A DNA stretch of 64,000 nucleotides, from contig JANQQU010000064.1 of assembly GCA_028284905.1 (NCBI GenBank), forward strand, positions 1 to 64,000, given 5' to 3'. The stretch is from Calditrichia bacterium (GTDB taxonomy: Bacteria > Calditrichota > Calditrichia > RBG-13-44-9 > J075). Below, piece by piece: positions 33,901 to 42,387 of the stretch. Within the stretch, counting starts at the first letter, position 1; the number at the start of each line of letters is the position of its first letter. The notes beneath the pieces were generated by a model. It did not search any database, was not told the origin of the DNA, and saw only the letters and a program-made list of their open reading frames with translations. The position numbers were made by a program, and so were the translations under genes.

Positions 33901-36703
33901 CAGCAGTTGTTAACGCGTAGCGCGGTGGGCCGCTGCTGCCTGCGGGAAGGATTTCCAGCGCGACAGAGGACCAGTCGACCTTGCCGCTAAAGAAGCCGTT
34001 CACGGTATGTGCGCCGGCTGTTTCAGCTTTCTTTTCCTGAAAGGCAATATTCGCGATGTTGCTGCTACTACCCTGGGAGAATTCAAAATGTTCGCTATAA
34101 CCACTGCCCGGGGTGTGCGTTTTATTTCTGGTGCTGGTAATATTGTAGATCATCGCACCATCAACTGTTGTGGTGAGGGAATAGGAATAATCTCGCTGAT
34201 CGCTGCCGCCGGAACATGTACCATCGAGGCCATTGGAGTTTGCTGATGCATTATTGCCGAGTGGGGAGGTGGCATCAATACCGCTGAATCGGGAAACGGC
34301 AATAACCGCATGTTTGGGATCGTCGGCAAAGTTTGCCCGCACGATATCATTGCCGCTGGGATTTCCGATCGCCATCCAGATGTCGACCATATTATGCTCA
34401 CGACCGGAACATTGCAGATCTACCCGTTCCCAGGTTAATCCCATTCCACTGACGCTGTTAACGACTTCGTAAGGTTTACTGGAAACCGCTACCAGGTAAA
34501 GCTGGCCGTTATAGGCATCTACCGCTGTAGAGGTCTCGACAAATAATTGCTCTGAACTGCCGCCGGTTGTAGTGCCTTCATAGGTAATTTCAGTAGGACC
34601 GTCAATAAAATTTGCTGTGATGCTGCGATCCTGGTCCATTGTTAAGGAGATTGTTGTGGCACTGGCATTTGCCCCGCCAATATCGCCACTCCAATGGGAA
34701 AACTGGAAGCCAGTGCCGGCATTGGCTGTGACCGAAACCGATTCTCCGTGATCATAGGTCGCTTTATTCGGAGACGCAGAAATGCTTCCTGTGCCAACCG
34801 GAGAGACATTGCTGCTTAGTGTGCGTTGAATCGGTGCAAAGTTCGCAGTGATGTTACGGTCCTGGCTCATTGCGACATCGATTGTCGGGGAACTGGCATT
34901 TGCCCCGCCAATGTCACCACTCCAGTTAACAAACAGATAGCCGCTGGCTGGAGAAGCATTTAGGGTAACATTCTCTCCATTATCATAAAAACCCTTATCC
35001 GGACTTCTGGTGACATTACCGCCATCTACCGGAGCAGCAGCCGTATTCAACGAACGGCCGGAAACGGTGATGCTGCTGTCTGTAATCGTTAAAGTCGGCA
35101 GCCAATTTGTAGCAGTAAAGGAAGCCAGGGATGAAAATGACAAGTCCAGAGCGGATGCATCGTTCGCAGCGCCAATCACTGTAAAATCGATTTCGATAAT
35201 GTTAATAACGCCACCAATCCCACTGGGATGCGTGCCGTCGATAGCAAGCTGTCCGCTGCCGGTGTTGCTTTCATCAACGCTACCGCTGATGCTATTCAAT
35301 AATCCGCCATTGCCGCTGTAGCTGAGAACGGCTGGATCCCATTGTAATGTGCTGCTTAAGCTGCCCAGTGTTGCGCCATTGGCATCACTCATGTCCAGAG
35401 CGATGATCGCTGTAATATTATTGCCGGTTAACGGCGTATCATCAGAAGGAGTGACTGTAGCGCTAACATATTCCGGCTTTGGCTGAAAATTGGCACTAAC
35501 ATTTCGATCCTGATCCATCGTTACGATCAACGGATTCGAAGTTGGATTCGCCCCACCGATGTCGCCACTCCAGCCGGTAAATTCATAAGTGCTGCCAGGG
35601 TTGGCTGTCAGGCTAACCGTTTCTCCATGATCATAAGTCGCTTTATCCGGAGAGAGACTAATGCTACCACTGCCACCTGGCGTAACTGTGGTGCTCAATG
35701 TTCTTTGAATCGGGGTGAAATTTGCGGTTACTGTGCGGTTCTGATCCATGGTAAGGGTAATGACCGGATTGCTTGCCGTTGCGCCACCAATATCGCCGCT
35801 CCAGCCGTCAAAAAGAAAACCGGTTGCCGGGGTCGCTGTCAGATCTACGGATTCATTTTCATCGTAAAATGATTTATCCGGGGCGCGGGAAACACTGCCG
35901 CCAATTGACGGGGCGGCCAGGGAAGATAAAGTATACTGCGGAACGCCGCTGCCACCTTGAATCACCAGTGTGCCGGTCGCCCAGTCTACACTACCGCTGA
36001 ATGTGCCATCGACTGTCTCCGTGGAGGGAAGAGCAATGCTTTTGTCCATGAAGCTCAAGGCAGCCGCAGAGCCACCGCTACCCTGGTCAAATGTACCTTG
36101 CGCCGTATAACCGCTGCCTGCAGTATGATTGCGATTACGATGCGCCGCCGCGGAAAAAATGAGCGAGTTAGCGATTGTCGTCGAGATGTTGTAGGCATAA
36201 TTGCGGCCATCAGAACCACCGCTACAGGAAGCAGCTTCCCCGTTTGTATTAAAAGATGTAAAGTTGCCGATTGCATTTAGCGGATCCACGCCACTGTAAC
36301 GAGCCACTGCAATAACGGCATTGCTCGGGGTATTATCGAAAAGTGCTGTGACGACCTCGTTGCCACTGGGAATTCCCTGTGCGGTCCAGATTTCAATACC
36401 GGTTTGATTTCGGCCGGCGCATTGATCGATACGTTCCGTCCAGGTTAGTCCCAGACCATTAACCGAGAGAACATCCTTTTTCGATTTCGAAGAGATGATT
36501 GCAATATAAAGATGGTTATCGACTGCGGTTAGCGCGGCAGCGGTAGATACGCTAAGACTGTTGGCGTTACCACCATTCTTTACTTCTTCAAGATTTATTG
36601 TCGTCGGCTGAGCACTAGCACTGACATAAAAAAAGCTGAGAATCGTCAGGCAGTAAAAATATAATTTATGAGCGACACTTTTTCTGCTGGTTCCAGTTTT
36701 CAT
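27902..36703 (-). CDS. Giant secreted multidomain protein with phosphoesterase domains
   Basis: About 2,933 residues with signal peptide MKTGTSRKSVAHKLYFYCLTI... ending at ASAQP. Three similar lectin-like modules begin near residues 35, 705 and 1375 (VIAVxRYSGVD, GSDGRNYxY). Between them lie many divergent InlB-type repeats (YDHGESVSLTA ... WSGDIGGANP ... MDQDRxVxANF) and three cohesin-like domains (LSWDPAVLTYxxNGGLL). Near residue 1970 is a calcineurin-type phosphoesterase (GDFGDG, GDNVYGSD, GNHDW, MHHAAYSS, GHDHHYER). A second, degenerate one starts near 2330. A DNRLRE-like domain and a YPNPFN sorting domain end the protein. The ATG at 36703 follows TTGAGGG and is preferred over 36727. It is probably cell-surface or released; the target is unknown. 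Confidence 0.85.
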   Translation of the reverse strand: MKTGTSRKSVAHKLYFYCLTILSFFYVSASAQPTTINLEEVKNGGNANSLSVSTAAALTAVDNHLYIAIISSKSKKDVLSVNGLGLTWTERIDQCAGRNQTGIEIWTAQGIPSGNEVVTALFDNTPSNAVIAVARYSGVDPLNAIGNFTSFNTNGEAASCSGGSDGRNYAYNISTTIANSLIFSAAAHRNRNHTAGSGYTAQGTFDQGSGGSAAALSFMDKSIALPSTETVDGTFSGSVDWATGTLVIQGGSGVPQYTLSSLAAPSIGGSVSRAPDKSFYDENESVDLTATPATGFLFDGWSGDIGGATASNPVITLTMDQNRTVTANFTPIQRTLSTTVTPGGSGSISLSPDKATYDHGETVSLTANPGSTYEFTGWSGDIGGANPTSNPLIVTMDQDRNVSANFQPKPEYVSATVTPSDDTPLTGNNITAIIALDMSDANGATLGSLSSTLQWDPAVLSYSGNGGLLNSISGSVDESNTGSGQLAIDGTHPSGIGGVINIIEIDFTVIGAANDASALDLSFSSLASFTATNWLPTLTITDSSITVSGRSLNTAAAPVDGGNVTRSPDKGFYDNGENVTLNASPASGYLFVNWSGDIGGANASSPTIDVAMSQDRNITANFAPIQRTLSSNVSPVGTGSISASPNKATYDHGESVSVTANAGTGFQFSHWSGDIGGANASATTISLTMDQDRSITANFIDGPTEITYEGTTTGGSSEQLFVETSTAVDAYNGQLYLVAVSSKPYEVVNSVSGMGLTWERVDLQCSGREHNMVDIWMAIGNPSGNDIVRANFADDPKHAVIAVSRFSGIDATSPLGNNASANSNGLDGTCSGGSDQRDYSYSLTTTVDGAMIYNITSTRNKTHTPGSGYSEHFEFSQGSSSNIANIAFQEKKAETAGAHTVNGFFSGKVDWSSVALEILPAGSSGPPRYALTTAVNPSIGGSVSKTPNLSNYEENSLVELSATPSANYEFANWSGDIGGANPTDLVINVTMSQSRAITANFTPVQRFLSSSVSPTGSGSVAATPAKSSYDHGESVSLTATAADNFEFVNWSGDIGSANPTVNPLALTMDQDRNVSANFQPLPEYVYARVVPDNDSALTETTVTAQINIDMSSTNSELGNFSGSLSWDETVLSYNANGGLLNNFSGTVDVAGVAGGDINFTASHPAGIAGDVAILQVTFDVIGAAGSASPLDLAFSALQSRATLDLLPTLTVTDSSVTVIGYQLTAAATPENGGFVQASPDKAVYNNGEVVTLSATAAEHHLFNHWQGDIGDEDPAATSINITMDSNKNIEAIFNAVQRTLTIGTNPGGAGAVTRSPEKATYDHGEVVTLTANPGSGFQFANWSGDIGSADPNSSTINLTMDQDRSVTAGFSVGNAEVVYEGSTTGSSSDAFFVETSTSVTAVANDLYLAVISSKPYKPINNVSGMGLTWEIVDVQCSGRSHNMVEIWRAMGTPSGDGIVRADFADDPNHAVIAVSRYSGVDDVTPVGAVVPVNSNGIDGACSSGSDGRDYSFELTTNADGSVIYSIASIRNKTHTPGSDYSELFELSRGSGSDIVNIAIQTKTVETAGTETVDGVFNGKVDWSAIALEIMPAGSSGPRQFSLATTVDPAGSGSINRSVNKPTYDEGEQVTLTAVANTGWRFLSWSGDIGTANPSLNTLDILMTQDRLITANFEELPGLISTVAPSTEAPFPGTSFVATIAVDMTPINDLLGSFSASLSWDPAVLTYVSNGGLLQGFTGNIDLTNVASGQLSFSGNNPGGVGNVFNLLQITLAATGGANTSSTLDLAYNALANAADASLLNEAIIRDSSVIISGHLLTTTVNDPARGSISANPVKATYDPNEAVELSATANFGYAFSEWSGDIGSATPGDNPISVTMNQDRSINASFTPLPRTLSVAVSPLDSGTVSSNPNQTVFDHSETVELTAISTSGLVFTQWSGDVPASDIRKNPLTLTMDQDRSVSAVFAAPSGYISFAAIGDFGDGSDDNWDVSGLIKQLGVDIVLTVGDNVYGSDYDRRVGQFYHEYIGNYPGIYGQGSDVNRFFPAVGNHDWDEEDLNDYLDFFDLPGPGVTSTNTSGNERYYDVIQGPVHFFFLDSDPEEPDGVTYDSTQGRWLQAQLAASTTPWQIVLMHHAAYSSGSYHGNHDWMQWPFEEWGVDAVFAGHDHHYERIIKDDNNDNVDIPHFVTGIGGNNTRGYSTPYETGSEMRYNDDFGTMYVVANNAGITFQFYSITNGGTLIDQYTIGSPIGIYPLTTSAAPSGGGTIVADTAKLVYYDNESVTLTANPSTGYTFSHWSGDIGNVNASDNPITVEISDTTNIIANFDIIGGSSTPVNFTVAFFGDQGINNNAVAVMNMIKDEGADMIMHAGDLDYVGEPDEWVAQIAEVFPDDFPYFAAFGDKEAGHLTGSGSYQEYCEARMNLIGIPWDGSLGIQSSFTFNGIFFITTAPGVAGSNHPTYIRNQLAANNDIWRVNIWHKNMTALSPGLIGSGIGWDIYRESRQAGVFIITGDDHIYGRTHLLSSMENQVMASTSDTLVLVKDDPATIEDEGRSFVAVSGLGGRGINAQRNFDPLWASVYSRNQDANPGALFGVFNYNGQSDLARFYFKDIDGNIVDSFYVHSTTQTPTLAKQSQNTVAPSRTFLAKERAFLNTSQGSNGAEFTAPPISPKSKGINPPGEAVNNKGGIAQNNYSQKYLWKFKVDSIPGDVARATLRLYATATDTAAPDIHLHHISNTLENGENWVGKRISQQSLPSVVLKDVSTAGSVHKARWLEFDLTKIIQSPGEYSFMIESSSSQGQLLEMENSKNEAQLIVRLADGKDQPAFSGIFNSAAAENSPGLQTLTLPDKFALLGNYPNPFNMETMIRYALPIDADVRITVYNILGQPVNTLVNGYQSAGFKTVSWNGFSTNGQPVSSGIYFVVMAVDKQRFVQKIMLQK

Positions 36704-37160
36704 TTTTCCCTCAACTGGTTTAGTCATTTATCCACTGGCGTATGTAGAGTTGAAAACTCGAATTCACAAAGGCTGGGATTGAGATCCCGGAAAGGTCTTC
36801 TGACAGATTAAAATTTCAAAGTGAGCAATTGGCAATGCGGATCTACTTAATATTTACTGCCGGGTTTTTAATGAAAACGCCCCAACAACATTTGCCGGAG
36901 ATCTGATCTTGCAGTTCCGGCCGGGCAATATGGATTGCGAATTAATGGGAATGAGCATTTGCCTGATGAATTACATTATCGCGGGAAACAAGCTTTTATC
37001 CGGTGATAGGTATCACCGGGGGAAGAATTATTCTCTGATATACCTAACTACATTAATTCTCAACGACTAGGACATATTTATCACAGTATGGGACTTACAT
37101 GTCACAAGGTTGAAAAAAGGGACAAACAACGAAACTGTTTCGTGAAAAAAATCTCTTTAC

Positions 37161-37190
37161 TTGATTTTTATGAATTTAAGACAGTATAAT
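37161..37190 (+). promoter_or_regulatory. Sigma-70 promoter upstream of aceB
   Basis: TTGATT (37161-37166) and TATAAT (37185-37190) are separated by 18 bp, a near-consensus pair. Confidence 0.65.
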
Positions 37191-37326
37191 ATAAAAGCTT
37201 CTGAGTGGGTTGAAACAATTTCATTACATCATTCTTCGATTTCGGATACAAACGACTGTAGTGTTTCGGCATATGCAGTTCCGGCCGATTCACACTTAAC
37301 TGCTTACCTGTAATTGTATTGCTATT

Positions 37327-37342
37327 GGGACAATTTTGTCCC
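37327..37342. promoter_or_regulatory. Palindromic operator candidate GGGACAATTTTGTCCC
   Basis: A perfect 7-bp inverted repeat with two central bases lies about 140 bp downstream of the aceB promoter and 130 bp before its start codon. A related half-site, GGGACAAAC, lies upstream near 37117. A repressor site in the leader is plausible; the regulator is not in the window. Confidence 0.4.
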
Positions 37343-37471
37343 GGAATTAAGTCGCAGTACGTTCTTCAACTTTAGTTAATTCTATAATAAACAATATATA
37401 GCCGGCTTTTATCGCCTGGTTGAAAAGCTGGCATTGAATTAGCGGCATACTAATTAATCAAAGGAGGTATA

Positions 37472-39082
37472 ATGAGTATTGTTTCCGAGAGTATCGCTAT
37501 CGAGGTGAAAGGGCCGGTGGATGAGGCGGCCCGGGAAATCCTCACACCAGCCGCTCTGCAGTTTCTGGCGGAGATTCACAACCGTTTTAACGACACCCGC
37601 TTGCATTTGCTTGCCCGCCGGGATGCCCGGCAAAAAGAAATTGATGCCGGCCGATTACCAGACTTCCTGCCGGAAACTGTGGACATTCGCATGGATCCAA
37701 ACTGGCGTGTCGGCCCAATTCCGAATGATTTACAAAAACGATGGGTAGAGATTACCGGTCCGATAGACCGGAAAATGATGATCAATGCCCTGAATTCCGA
37801 TGCAGACGTCTTTATGGCCGACTGCGAAGATTCAAACTCTCCTACCTGGGAAAATATCATCCAGGGACAAATAAATTTACGTGATGCCGTTAATAAGACG
37901 ATTGCATTTGAAGATACAGCCCGCGGAAAATCTTACCAACTGAAAGATCGAACAGCGTTGCTATTGGTTCGCCCCCGTGGCTGGCATCTCACTGAAAAGA
38001 ACCTCCAAATAGAAAATATGCCGCTTTCTGCTTCCCTGGTGGATTTTGGGTTGTATTTTTTTCATAATGCCCGCCAGTTATTGAATAATGGCAGTGGCCC
38101 TTATTTCTATCTCCCTAAATTGGAAAATCGCCTGGAAGCGCGCCTCTGGAACGATGTCTTTAACTTTGCCCAGGACGCGCTCGATATCCCCCGCGGATCT
38201 ATCAAGGTTACAGTGTTGATCGAAACCATCCTCGGCGCATTCGAGATGGAAGAAATTCTCTATGAATTACGTGATCATATCGTTGGTTTAAATGCTGGCC
38301 GCTGGGATTATATCTTCAGTATTATCAAAACCTTCCGTAATCAACCGGGATTCCTTTTGCCGGATCGCGCGCAGATCTCCATGACGGTGCCGTTTATGCG
38401 GGCCTACACAGATTTACTGGTGAAGGTCTGTCATAAACGCGGCGCCCATGCCATTGGTGGCATGGCTGCTTTTATTCCCAGCCGGAGAGATGAAGAAGTA
38501 AACCGTGTCGCGATGGAGAAAGTCCGCGATGACAAGCTGCGCGAAACTGCTGACGGATGTGACGGCACCTGGATCGCTCATCCCGATCTCGCTGCAATGG
38601 TGCGCTCTGTTTTTGAAAACGTTCTGGGAGATGCGAATCATCAAAAACATCAAATGCGTGATGATGTATTCATTGAAGGCAAAGATTTAATGAATTTCAG
38701 CGTCCCCGATGGGAAAATTACCGAAGCAGGACTACGCCTGAATATTAATGTAGCGATTCTCTACCTGGAGTCCTGGCTGCAAGGCGTTGGTGCTGCCGCA
38801 CTTTATAATCTCATGGAAGATGCCGCGACCGCGGAAATTTCCCGCGCGCAAATCTGGAACTGGATTCGCCATCCGGAAGCTGCTTTAGATGATGGCCGGG
38901 AAATCAACCTGGATTTATATGACGAATTTGTCGCTTCCGAATTGGAAAAAATCGAAGCATTGGTTGGGGAAAAGCGTTTTCGTGAAGGACGTTTCGATAT
39001 CGCCGTTACCTTGCTGAACGATCTGGTGAAATCCGATAATTTCGATAATTTTCTCACTTTAAAAGCATACCAACACATTTAA
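37472..39082 (+). CDS. aceB: Malate synthase A
   Basis: A 536-residue malate synthase of the AceB type, with usual length. Visible blocks: [15 protein letters not shown] near residue 70, [25 protein letters not shown] near 114-138, and [13 protein letters not shown] near 168. The conserved [33 protein letters not shown] follows near 250, then [15 protein letters not shown]. It condenses acetyl-CoA with glyoxylate to form malate. AAAGGAGG precedes the start. It is the first gene of the acetate-use locus, followed by isocitrate lyase after 92 bp. Confidence 0.96.
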   Translation: MSIVSESIAIEVKGPVDEAAREILTPAALQFLAEIHNRFNDTRLHLLARRDARQKEIDAGRLPDFLPETVDIRMDPNWRVGPIPNDLQKRWVEITGPIDRKMMINALNSDADVFMADCEDSNSPTWENIIQGQINLRDAVNKTIAFEDTARGKSYQLKDRTALLLVRPRGWHLTEKNLQIENMPLSASLVDFGLYFFHNARQLLNNGSGPYFYLPKLENRLEARLWNDVFNFAQDALDIPRGSIKVTVLIETILGAFEMEEILYELRDHIVGLNAGRWDYIFSIIKTFRNQPGFLLPDRAQISMTVPFMRAYTDLLVKVCHKRGAHAIGGMAAFIPSRRDEEVNRVAMEKVRDDKLRETADGCDGTWIAHPDLAAMVRSVFENVLGDANHQKHQMRDDVFIEGKDLMNFSVPDGKITEAGLRLNINVAILYLESWLQGVGAAALYNLMEDAATAEISRAQIWNWIRHPEAALDDGREINLDLYDEFVASELEKIEALVGEKRFREGRFDIAVTLLNDLVKSDNFDNFLTLKAYQHI

Positions 39083-39174
39083 TCTAACGGAAGGTTCCCG
39101 CTAAAAAGTTCAGCGTTTATCTACCCTTGAACGTTGAACTTTGAAGCTGAACTAACCAGAAACGGAGGTTTTTT

Positions 39175-40464
39175 ATGGGCACGATGAATACTGGTAAATT
39201 ACAGCTTGATTGGGACACAAATCCGCGTTGGAATGGGGTGAAACGCGATTATACCGCAGAGGATGTGTTGCGGATAAGGGGAAGTATTCATATTGAACAT
39301 ACGCTGGCGAAGCGCGGTGCGGAACGCTTGTGGGAGTCGTTGAAAAAACGGGATTATGTCAACGCGTTGGGTGCGCTCACCGGTAATCAGGCCGTGCAGC
39401 AGGTGAAGGCGGGATTGCAGGCGATCTACCTCAGTGGCTGGCAAGTGGCCGCCGATGCGAATTATGGGGAAACGATGTATCCCGATCAAAGTCTCTATCC
39501 GGCGAACAGCGTACCGGGAGTGGTGCGGAAAATTAACAATGCATTGGCCCGGGCAGATCAAATCGATTGGTCTAATGGTAAACACGATATCGACTGGTTC
39601 GCGCCGATTGTCGCCGATGCAGAAGCCGGCTTTGGCGGCCCGCTCAATGCGTTCGAGTTAATGAAAGGAATGCTGGAAGCCGGTGCTGCCGGTGTGCATT
39701 TTGAGGATCAACTGGCTTCCGCAAAGAAATGCGGCCATATGGGAGGCAAGGTATTAGTGCCGACCAGTGAGTTCATCACCAAGCTAAAAGCCGCCCGCCT
39801 GGCAGCGGATATGATGGGTGTGCCGGCAATTCTCATCGCCCGCACCGATGCCTTCAGCGCCAAGCTACTCACGTCTGATGTCGATCCCCGCGATCAGCGC
39901 TTTATCGATTATGATCATCCGCGTACCAGCGAAGGATTTTATTATCTTAAGGGTGGATTGGACCGCGCCATTGCCCGCGGATTATCCTACGCGCCATACA
40001 GTGATTTAGTCTGGTGCGAAACTTCGACACCGGATCTCAACGACGCCCGTGCCTTTGCAGAAGCGATCCAGGCCGAACATCCCGGCAAAATGCTCGCCTA
40101 TAATTGCTCGCCTTCTTTCAACTGGCGGCGCAATCTTGATGAGTCAACGATTGCCAAGTTTCAACGGGAATTAGGTGCAATGGGCTATAAATTCCAGTTT
40201 GTTACCCTGGCCGGATTCCACTCCCTCAATACCAGCATGTTCGAGCTGGCCTGTGGCTATCGGGATGAAGGAATGGCCGCTTATTCCCGCCTGCAGGAGA
40301 AAGAATTCGAACTGGAAAGAACCGCTGGTTATGAAGCCATCAAACATCAGCGCTTTGTTGGCGCCGGTTATTTTGATGCGGTTCAGAATATTGTTTCCAG
40401 TGGTAAGGCCAGTACTGCCGCCCTGGCAGGCTCCACGGAAGAAGCACAGTTTGAGGAAAAATAA
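39175..40464 (+). CDS. aceA: Isocitrate lyase
   Basis: A 429-residue isocitrate lyase. The catalytic signature [18 protein letters not shown] lies near residues 183-200, with Cys185 as catalytic acid. [20 protein letters not shown] near 143 and [21 protein letters not shown] near 221 match the family. It splits isocitrate into succinate and glyoxylate, feeding malate synthase encoded just upstream. The first ATG (39175) has GGAGG at good spacing. A dispersed palindrome that may act as terminator follows 12 bp after the stop. Confidence 0.96.
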   Translation: MGTMNTGKLQLDWDTNPRWNGVKRDYTAEDVLRIRGSIHIEHTLAKRGAERLWESLKKRDYVNALGALTGNQAVQQVKAGLQAIYLSGWQVAADANYGETMYPDQSLYPANSVPGVVRKINNALARADQIDWSNGKHDIDWFAPIVADAEAGFGGPLNAFELMKGMLEAGAAGVHFEDQLASAKKCGHMGGKVLVPTSEFITKLKAARLAADMMGVPAILIARTDAFSAKLLTSDVDPRDQRFIDYDHPRTSEGFYYLKGGLDRAIARGLSYAPYSDLVWCETSTPDLNDARAFAEAIQAEHPGKMLAYNCSPSFNWRRNLDESTIAKFQRELGAMGYKFQFVTLAGFHSLNTSMFELACGYRDEGMAAYSRLQEKEFELERTAGYEAIKHQRFVGAGYFDAVQNIVSSGKASTAALAGSTEEAQFEEK

Positions 40465-40476
40465 ACCAACAACATT

Positions 40477-40510
40477 CCCGTAGAGATGATTCATGAATCA
40501 TCTCTACGGG
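40477..40510. repeat. REP-like palindrome copy 1, after aceA
   Basis: A perfect 34-bp palindrome of the dispersed GTAGAGA(C/T)GATTCA family, extended by CCC/GGG. It could form a terminator-like hairpin followed by a partly T-rich stretch. It belongs to a family of at least four full copies in this window. Confidence 0.9.
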
Positions 40511-40730
40511 CAATTTTATTAAACTATAGACACTTAATTTTTTCCATACTAAATTCCTGAAGACGAAACGACTGATGCGATCTACACCGGCCTGACCGCT
40601 GGTGAGCGGATGCAGACGACGAACATTGGCCAGCTTTAAAAAGCATTGACTAAAACCGGATTCTCTCCGGAACGCCTTCTCTTCCCGCCAGCGAACGGCG
40701 GATTGCGCGCGAAATCAAGAGGAGGTTGTT

Positions 40731-41948
40731 ATGTTCAGGAAGCTTTTACCCACCATTTGGATACTTTTAATTTCATTTACAGCTTTTGCCGGAGAAGCAA
40801 ACTACGGCCTGAAAATCAGTGGCTTTATCAAAGCGGATCATATGCTCGATTCCCGCCAGGTGGCGGTTGCCCGGGAAGGCCATTTCCTATTCTATCCCAA
40901 ACCACCGTTGCTGGATAGTCGCGGGGCGGATATAAACAGCACGGCAAACTTCAATCAGCTGGCGGTGCAAACCCGTATACGCGGCGCAGTAACTGCACCG
41001 GATGCCTTCGGTGCAAAGATGTCCGGCGTCATCGAAGGTGCTTTTTTCGGCCAAACCAATACGGACATTAACGGTTTGCGTTTGCGGCACGCCTTTGTTA
41101 AATTCGGCTGGACAAACACTGTTCTGCTCTTTGGACAAACCTGGCACCCCATGTTTGTAACGGCCGTTTTTCCCGGCACCGTGTCTTTCAATACCGGCGT
41201 TCCTTTTCAACCCTTTTCCCGTAACCCGCAAGCGCGTTTAGAGCAAAATATTGGCGCCCGGGGTAAGATGATTCTGGCAGTATTGTCTCAGCGGGATTTT
41301 ACCAGTCCCGGGGGCAGTGCGGCATTAAGAAACGCTGTAATACCTAATCTTCATTATCAACTGCAATTTACACCCGGCCCCCATGTTTTTGGCGCCGGAA
41401 TCGACTATAAAGTATTGCGTCCGGCACTCAGCAAAAATGGCATCAAGACCGATGAAACCGTTCGCGGTACCAGCTTTATTGCCTATAGTAAAGTAAAGTT
41501 GGGAAAAGTCTTTCTGAAACTGGAAGGCATTGCCGGTGAGAATCTCTACGATATGTTAATGCTCGGTGGATATGCCACCCGCGCTGGTAGCGGATCGGGC
41601 AATACGCCCACAGCTTATGCCTCTATTGATAATCTTTCCTTTTGGGGAGAAATTTATGGAGGTAAAAAGTTTTCCCCGGGGATATTCTTCGGCTATACGG
41701 AGAACAGAGGCGCCGGCACGGAAGTCAATCAGCCGGTAGAATCTCTTTCCCGTGGATGTACCATCAAGGACGTCTGGCGGGTGTCGCCCCGGATGATTTT
41801 TAATTCTGGCAATGCCCGCTTCGCATCCGAACTGGAAATTACCCGCGCAGGATACAGCGAAACCTGTGATACACAGGGAAGACCATCCGGTAAAATTGAA
41901 AATGTTACAAATGTGCGCCTGCTGTTCGCCGCATATTTGTTTTTTTGA
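40731..41948 (+). CDS. Outer membrane porin-like beta-barrel protein
   Basis: A 405-residue exported protein with signal peptide MFRKLLPTIWILLISFTAFAG. The body shows alternating amphipathic strands ending in aromatics (KISGFIKADHML, VIEGAFFGQTN, LRHAFVKFGWTNTVLLFGQTWHPMF) and ends in VRLLFAAYLFF, the usual C-terminal aromatic of outer membrane barrels. It resembles DcaP/porin-like proteins. Its place between isocitrate lyase and the acetate-type symporter suggests uptake of a small carboxylate across the outer membrane. GAGGAGG precedes the ATG. Confidence 0.78.
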   Translation: MFRKLLPTIWILLISFTAFAGEANYGLKISGFIKADHMLDSRQVAVAREGHFLFYPKPPLLDSRGADINSTANFNQLAVQTRIRGAVTAPDAFGAKMSGVIEGAFFGQTNTDINGLRLRHAFVKFGWTNTVLLFGQTWHPMFVTAVFPGTVSFNTGVPFQPFSRNPQARLEQNIGARGKMILAVLSQRDFTSPGGSAALRNAVIPNLHYQLQFTPGPHVFGAGIDYKVLRPALSKNGIKTDETVRGTSFIAYSKVKLGKVFLKLEGIAGENLYDMLMLGGYATRAGSGSGNTPTAYASIDNLSFWGEIYGGKKFSPGIFFGYTENRGAGTEVNQPVESLSRGCTIKDVWRVSPRMIFNSGNARFASELEITRAGYSETCDTQGRPSGKIENVTNVRLLFAAYLFF

Positions 41949-42016
41949 TAATTTTTCGATAATCATCCAATGGAACGGATGATTATTAATTTTGAACCTA
42001 ACACGGAGGAAACTGA

Positions 42017-42268
42017 ATGTCGAAAATGCAGGAGTATTGGCGGAAGAATCTCACCTATGTGGGCATTCTTTTGACCATCTGGTTTGTAGTCTCTTATGGA
42101 TTCGGAATTTTACTCGTCGATCAACTGGATACAATTCGTTTCTTCGGATTTAAACTGGGCTTTTGGTTCGCACAGCAGGGATCGGAAATCACCTTTGTGA
42201 TACTCATTTTTGTTTACGTCCGGCTAATGAACAATCTGGACAGGGAATACGATGTACATGAAGAATAA
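42017..42268 (+). CDS. DUF4212-type small subunit of sodium/solute symporter
   Basis: An 83-residue protein with two membrane helices (YVGILLTIWFVVSYGFGILLV and GSEITFVILIFVYVRLMNNL). It matches DUF4212: MQEYWRKNLTYVGILL at the start and FGFKLGFWFAQQGSEITFVI near residue 43. Members pair with a large symporter subunit encoded next to them, as here. GGAGGAA lies before the ATG. Confidence 0.88.
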   Translation: MSKMQEYWRKNLTYVGILLTIWFVVSYGFGILLVDQLDTIRFFGFKLGFWFAQQGSEITFVILIFVYVRLMNNLDREYDVHEE

Positions 42269-42387
42269 GCGAACTCGCATTTGGTTTAAAATCATATAGG
42301 ATGATCAAATGAGTAGATGCGTTTTTTTGCCCATTTGCCCATTTGCAACTTACGCCCAATGACAGACACTGATGACCGGAGGAACAA

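Larger units (their letters stand above)
36728..37471. other. Long leader/intergenic region upstream of glyoxylate genes
   Basis: A 744-bp region with no supported gene. It contains a hairpin near 36999-37018 (CCGGTGA/TCACCGG), a sigma-70 promoter at 37161-37190, a 7-bp inverted repeat at 37327-37342 (GGGACAA/TTGTCCC) and related GGGAC words near 37090 and 37117. The start codon of aceB is about 275 nt after the promoter, so the mRNA leader is long. Confidence 0.6.

Noticed and set aside
28466-36280. Many plus-strand ORFs inside the giant gene
   Set aside because: They are shadows of the repeated modules of the minus-strand gene, with no independent ribosome binding sites or families.
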